A stretch of DNA of 64,000 nucleotides from Xylophilus sp. ASV27 (lineage in GTDB: Bacteria; Pseudomonadota; Gammaproteobacteria; Burkholderiales; Burkholderiaceae_C), in assembly GCF_016428875.1 (NCBI RefSeq), contig NZ_JAELTO010000001.1, positions 57,973 to 121,972 on the forward strand, written 5' to 3'. Both the position numbers and the translations under genes were made by a program. A model generated the notes under the pieces. That model did no database searches. It was given only the letters and a program-made list of their open reading frames with translations, and had not been told where the DNA came from. Of the stretch, positions 61,649-64,000 are shown one piece after another (the stretch's first letter is position 1; each line of letters opens with the position of its first letter).

Positions 61649-62363
61649 CGATGCGCCGCAGCGCTTCGGGGCCGACGATGCGCACGTTGCGCTGCTCGAC
61701 CTCGACGATGCCGTCGGCCGCGAACTTCGACAACGTGCGGCTCACCGTCTCCAGCTTGAGCCCGAGGTAGCTGCCGATCTCCTCGCGCGTCATGCGCAGC
61801 ACCAGTTCCGAGCGGGAGAAACCGCGCGCATGCAGCCGCTGCACCAGGTTCAGCAGGAAGGCGGCCAGCCGCTCCTCCGCCCGCATGCTGCCCAGCAGCA
61901 GCATCACCCCGTGCTCGCGCACGATCTCGCGGCTCATGATCTGGTGCACGTGGCGCTGAAGGGCCGTCACCTCGCGCGAAAGCTCCTCGATGCGGTGGAA
62001 GGGCATCACGCAGACCTCGGAGTCTTCCAGCGCCACGGCGTCGCAGGTGTGCTGGTCGTTCACGATACCGTCGAGCCCGATGATCTCGCCGGCCATCTGG
62101 AAGCCGGTGACCTGGTCGCGCCCGTCCTCGCTGGCCACGCGGGTCTTGAACACGCCGGTGCGGATCGCGTAGAGCGAGGTGAAGGGCTCGCCGTCGCGAA
62201 ACAGCATCTCGCGCCGCCGGACCTTGCGGCGCGTGGCGACCAGGTCGTCGATGCGCTGCAGTTCCCCCGGGCCCAGGCCCACCGGCATGCAGAGTTCGCG
62301 CAGATTGCAGTTGGAGCAGGCGACCTTGATGTTTTCGGGTTTCATTGATGCAGTCGGAGCCAT
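61629..62363 (-). CDS. fnr: FNR family oxygen-responsive transcriptional regulator
   Basis: A 244-residue Crp/Fnr protein with an N-terminal cysteine cluster (C16, C19, C25 in CSNCNLRELC) and a fourth Cys in HTCDAV (~107), as needed for the O2-sensitive 4Fe-4S cluster. The cyclic-nucleotide-like beta barrel is followed by a helix-turn-helix TREEIGSYLGLKLETVSRTLSKF (~195-217). The E..S/T..R pattern is that of FNR. ATG 62363 was chosen; ATG 62345 is also possible. It shares a divergent promoter with hemN and carries an FNR-type box, so it is probably self-regulated. Confidence 0.95.
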   Translation of the reverse strand: MAPTASMKPENIKVACSNCNLRELCMPVGLGPGELQRIDDLVATRRKVRRREMLFRDGEPFTSLYAIRTGVFKTRVASEDGRDQVTGFQMAGEIIGLDGIVNDQHTCDAVALEDSEVCVMPFHRIEELSREVTALQRHVHQIMSREIVREHGVMLLLGSMRAEERLAAFLLNLVQRLHARGFSRSELVLRMTREEIGSYLGLKLETVSRTLSKFAADGIVEVEQRNVRIVGPEALRRIVNSPGG

Positions 62364-62397
62364 GCGCGGATTGTCCGTTGCGCCGTGGCTCGGATGC

Positions 62398-62411
62398 TTG
62401 ACAAGCGTCAA
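62398..62411. promoter_or_regulatory. FNR/ANR-type box between fnr and hemN
   Basis: TTGAC-AAGC-GTCAA: a perfect inverted repeat with two changes from TTGAT-N4-ATCAA. It is 34 bases upstream of the fnr ATG and 58 bases upstream of the hemN ATG, so it can serve both genes. Confidence 0.75.
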
Positions 62412-62469
62412 GTGATGCCGGCCGCGACAGCGGCATAGTGGCGCACCAAAGCCCCTGCCGTCGCCCGCA

Positions 62470-63885
62470 ATGCTCCCCGCCACCGCTCCAGCCCCCACGC
62501 CGCCCAGCCCGGTGCCCGCGCCGTCCGTGCTGCGGCGATTCGACTGCACCGGGCCGCGCTACACCTCCTATCCCACGGCGGACCGCTTCGTCGACGCCTT
62601 CACGGCAGACGACTATGCGCAGGCGCTCGAGCAGCGCAGCGGCGCGGGCGCGAGCGCTCGGGCGCTCTCGCTGTACGTGCACATACCGTTCTGCGATTCG
62701 CTCTGCTACTACTGCGCCTGCAACAAGATCGTGACCCGGCACAAGAGCCGGGCGGACGAATACCTCGGCTACCTGACGCGCGAGGTCTCGCTGCAGGTCG
62801 CCCGGCTCGGACGCGGCGCCGTCGTGCGCCAGCTCCACCTGGGCGGCGGCACGCCGACCTTTCTTGACGATGACGGCCTGCGCGCGCTCATGTCCATGCT
62901 GCGAGAGTCTTTCGCGCTGTCGCCCGACGGCGAGCACTCCATCGAGATCGACCCGCGCACCGTCGACCGCGAGCGCCTGGTGACGCTGGCCGGGCTCGGC
63001 TTCAACCGGCTGAGCTTCGGCGTGCAGGACTTCGACCCGGACGTGCAGAAGGCGGTGCACCGGGTCCAGCCCGCGGCGCAGGTATTCGATCTGATGGCAA
63101 GTGCGCGCGGGCTCGGCTTCGACTCGGTCAACGTCGACCTGATCTACGGCCTGCCGCGCCAGAGCGCCGCATCGTTCGACCGCACGCTGGAGCAGGTGTG
63201 CGCGCTGCGGCCCGACCGCATCGCGCTCTACGCCTACGCCCACCTGCCCGAGCGTTTCAAGGCCCAGCGCCGCATCGCGACCGAGACGCTGCCCGACGCC
63301 GCGGCCAAGGTCGAGATGCTGTCGCGCTCGATCGCCGCGCTCACCGCCGCCGGCTACGTCTACATCGGCATGGACCACTTCGCGCTGCCCGGCGACGCGC
63401 TGGCGGTGGCCCGGCGGCAGGGCCGGCTGCACCGCAACTTCCAGGGCTACAGCACGCAGCCGGACTGCGACCTGGTGGCATTGGGCGTATCGGCGATCGG
63501 GCGCGTCGGCGCCACCTACAGCCAGAACGCCAAGACGCTCGAGGAGTACTACGACCTGCTCGACCAGGGCCGGCTGCCGGTGGTGCGCGGCCTGGCGCTC
63601 ACGCGCGACGACGTGCTGCGGCGCGCGGTGATCATGGCCATCATGTGCCAGGGTCAGGTCGATTTCGAGACCATCGGCGCGGCCCACCTGGTCGACTTCA
63701 GACAGAGTTTCTCCAGTGAACTCGAAGCGCTCGCGCCGCTGCGGGCGCAGGGCTTGGTGGAGCTGAGCGAGCGCCAGCTCGAGGTCACGCCGCTGGGCTG
63801 GTTCTTCGTGCGCGCCATCGCCATGGTGTTCGACCGCTACCTGCAGGCCGACCGCAACCGGGCGCGCTTCTCGCGCATCGTCTGA
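62470..63885 (+). CDS. hemN: oxygen-independent coproporphyrinogen III dehydrogenase
   Basis: A 471-residue radical SAM enzyme. The 4Fe-4S motif CxxxCxxC is at C75, C79 and C82 (HIPFCDSLCYYCACNK), followed by LGGGTPTFL, EIDPRTVDRERL and NFQGYSTQPDCDLVALGVSAIG, the HemN-type C-terminal motif that separates it from HemW. It makes protoporphyrinogen IX without O2. ATG 62470 was chosen. It shares the FNR-type box with fnr, consistent with expression when O2 is scarce. Confidence 0.95.
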   Translation: MLPATAPAPTPPSPVPAPSVLRRFDCTGPRYTSYPTADRFVDAFTADDYAQALEQRSGAGASARALSLYVHIPFCDSLCYYCACNKIVTRHKSRADEYLGYLTREVSLQVARLGRGAVVRQLHLGGGTPTFLDDDGLRALMSMLRESFALSPDGEHSIEIDPRTVDRERLVTLAGLGFNRLSFGVQDFDPDVQKAVHRVQPAAQVFDLMASARGLGFDSVNVDLIYGLPRQSAASFDRTLEQVCALRPDRIALYAYAHLPERFKAQRRIATETLPDAAAKVEMLSRSIAALTAAGYVYIGMDHFALPGDALAVARRQGRLHRNFQGYSTQPDCDLVALGVSAIGRVGATYSQNAKTLEEYYDLLDQGRLPVVRGLALTRDDVLRRAVIMAIMCQGQVDFETIGAAHLVDFRQSFSSELEALAPLRAQGLVELSERQLEVTPLGWFFVRAIAMVFDRYLQADRNRARFSRIV

Positions 63886-63900
63886 GGGGCGGGGCGAGCC

Positions 63901-63923
63901 ATGCAGACCGCACTGGCTGGCAC
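63901..63923 (+). CDS. first codons of a gene cut off by adapter sequence
   Basis: ATGCAGACCGCACTGGCTGGC reads MQTALAG and then runs into adapter sequence. In related genomes a TauE/SafE-type membrane protein often follows hemN and has a similar start, but seven codons cannot establish that. Confidence 0.3.

Positions 63924-64000
<77 letters not shown>

Overview
The window reads as a high-GC betaproteobacterial chromosome segment, most likely from the Burkholderiales family Comamonadaceae. The basis is gene content (cbb3 and bd oxidases, Bug/TctC solute-binding proteins, LivFGHM-type ABC importers), gene order (ccoI-ccoS-ccoNOQP-ccoG-ccoH-fnr-hemN) and two intergenic repeat families that I associate with that family. 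No rRNA, tRNA, CRISPR array, insertion sequence or prophage was seen. The last 77 bases are not genomic: a Nextera/Tn5 mosaic-end adapter (63924-63942), six A and a G homopolymer. The usable sequence therefore ends near 63923.

Layout. 1-3387: the tail of a LivG-type ATPase, a LivF-type ATPase, a small cytochrome c, SlyX and a CaiB/BaiF CoA-transferase. 3388-10839: repeats, a palindromic operator, the cytochrome bd operon cydDCABX and a convergent GbsR/MarR-type regulator. 10913-14844 (minus): a compact operon of a small membrane protein, a RimK-like ATP-grasp ligase, a GNAT/C39-peptidase fusion and a CorA-like transporter. 14997-21376: GNAT, YlqF GTPase, a ClcB-like CLC protein, a lone receiver protein, an S4 RNA-binding protein and a TctDE-like two-component pair. 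21421-31928: a divergent GntR regulator and an eight-gene catabolic operon (two SDRs, a BKACE-family enzyme, HyuA, HyuB, porin, Bug protein, beta-lactamase-fold hydrolase). 32103-35369: tctCBA tripartite tricarboxylate transporter. 35370-36173: non-coding, with three repeats carrying DnaA-box-like motifs. 36174-41795: DUF4124 protein, orphan ABC ATPase, AI-2E family exporter, large MscS channel, HPF-like protein. 41858-49456: a sigma-54 activator, a strong -24/-12 promoter, a LivKGFHM-type importer and an alpha/beta hydrolase. 49614-53893: diguanylate cyclase, ferrochelatase, HAD hydrolase, azurin, OmpW. 53953-63885: the cbb3 oxidase and its maturation genes, Fnr, and hemN.

How it fits together. 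Two low-oxygen oxidases lie 46 kb apart with apparently different control. FNR-type boxes precede azurin/ompW, ccoI, ccoN and the fnr/hemN divergent promoter, so the cbb3 block looks like one FNR regulon. The bd operon instead carries an 18-bp palindrome that also occurs, in looser form, upstream of the GbsR/MarR gene at the operon's end. Uptake of organic substrates is a second theme: two Liv-type importers, a TctCBA system and a stand-alone Bug protein.

The least explained loci are the RimK/GNAT-C39/CorA cassette, which resembles peptide-modifying machinery without a visible precursor, and the BKACE/HyuAB operon, which suggests an uncharacterised route for a cyclic amide or beta-hydroxy acid. 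Both intergenic repeat families sit just after stop codons, which suggests a 3'-end function.
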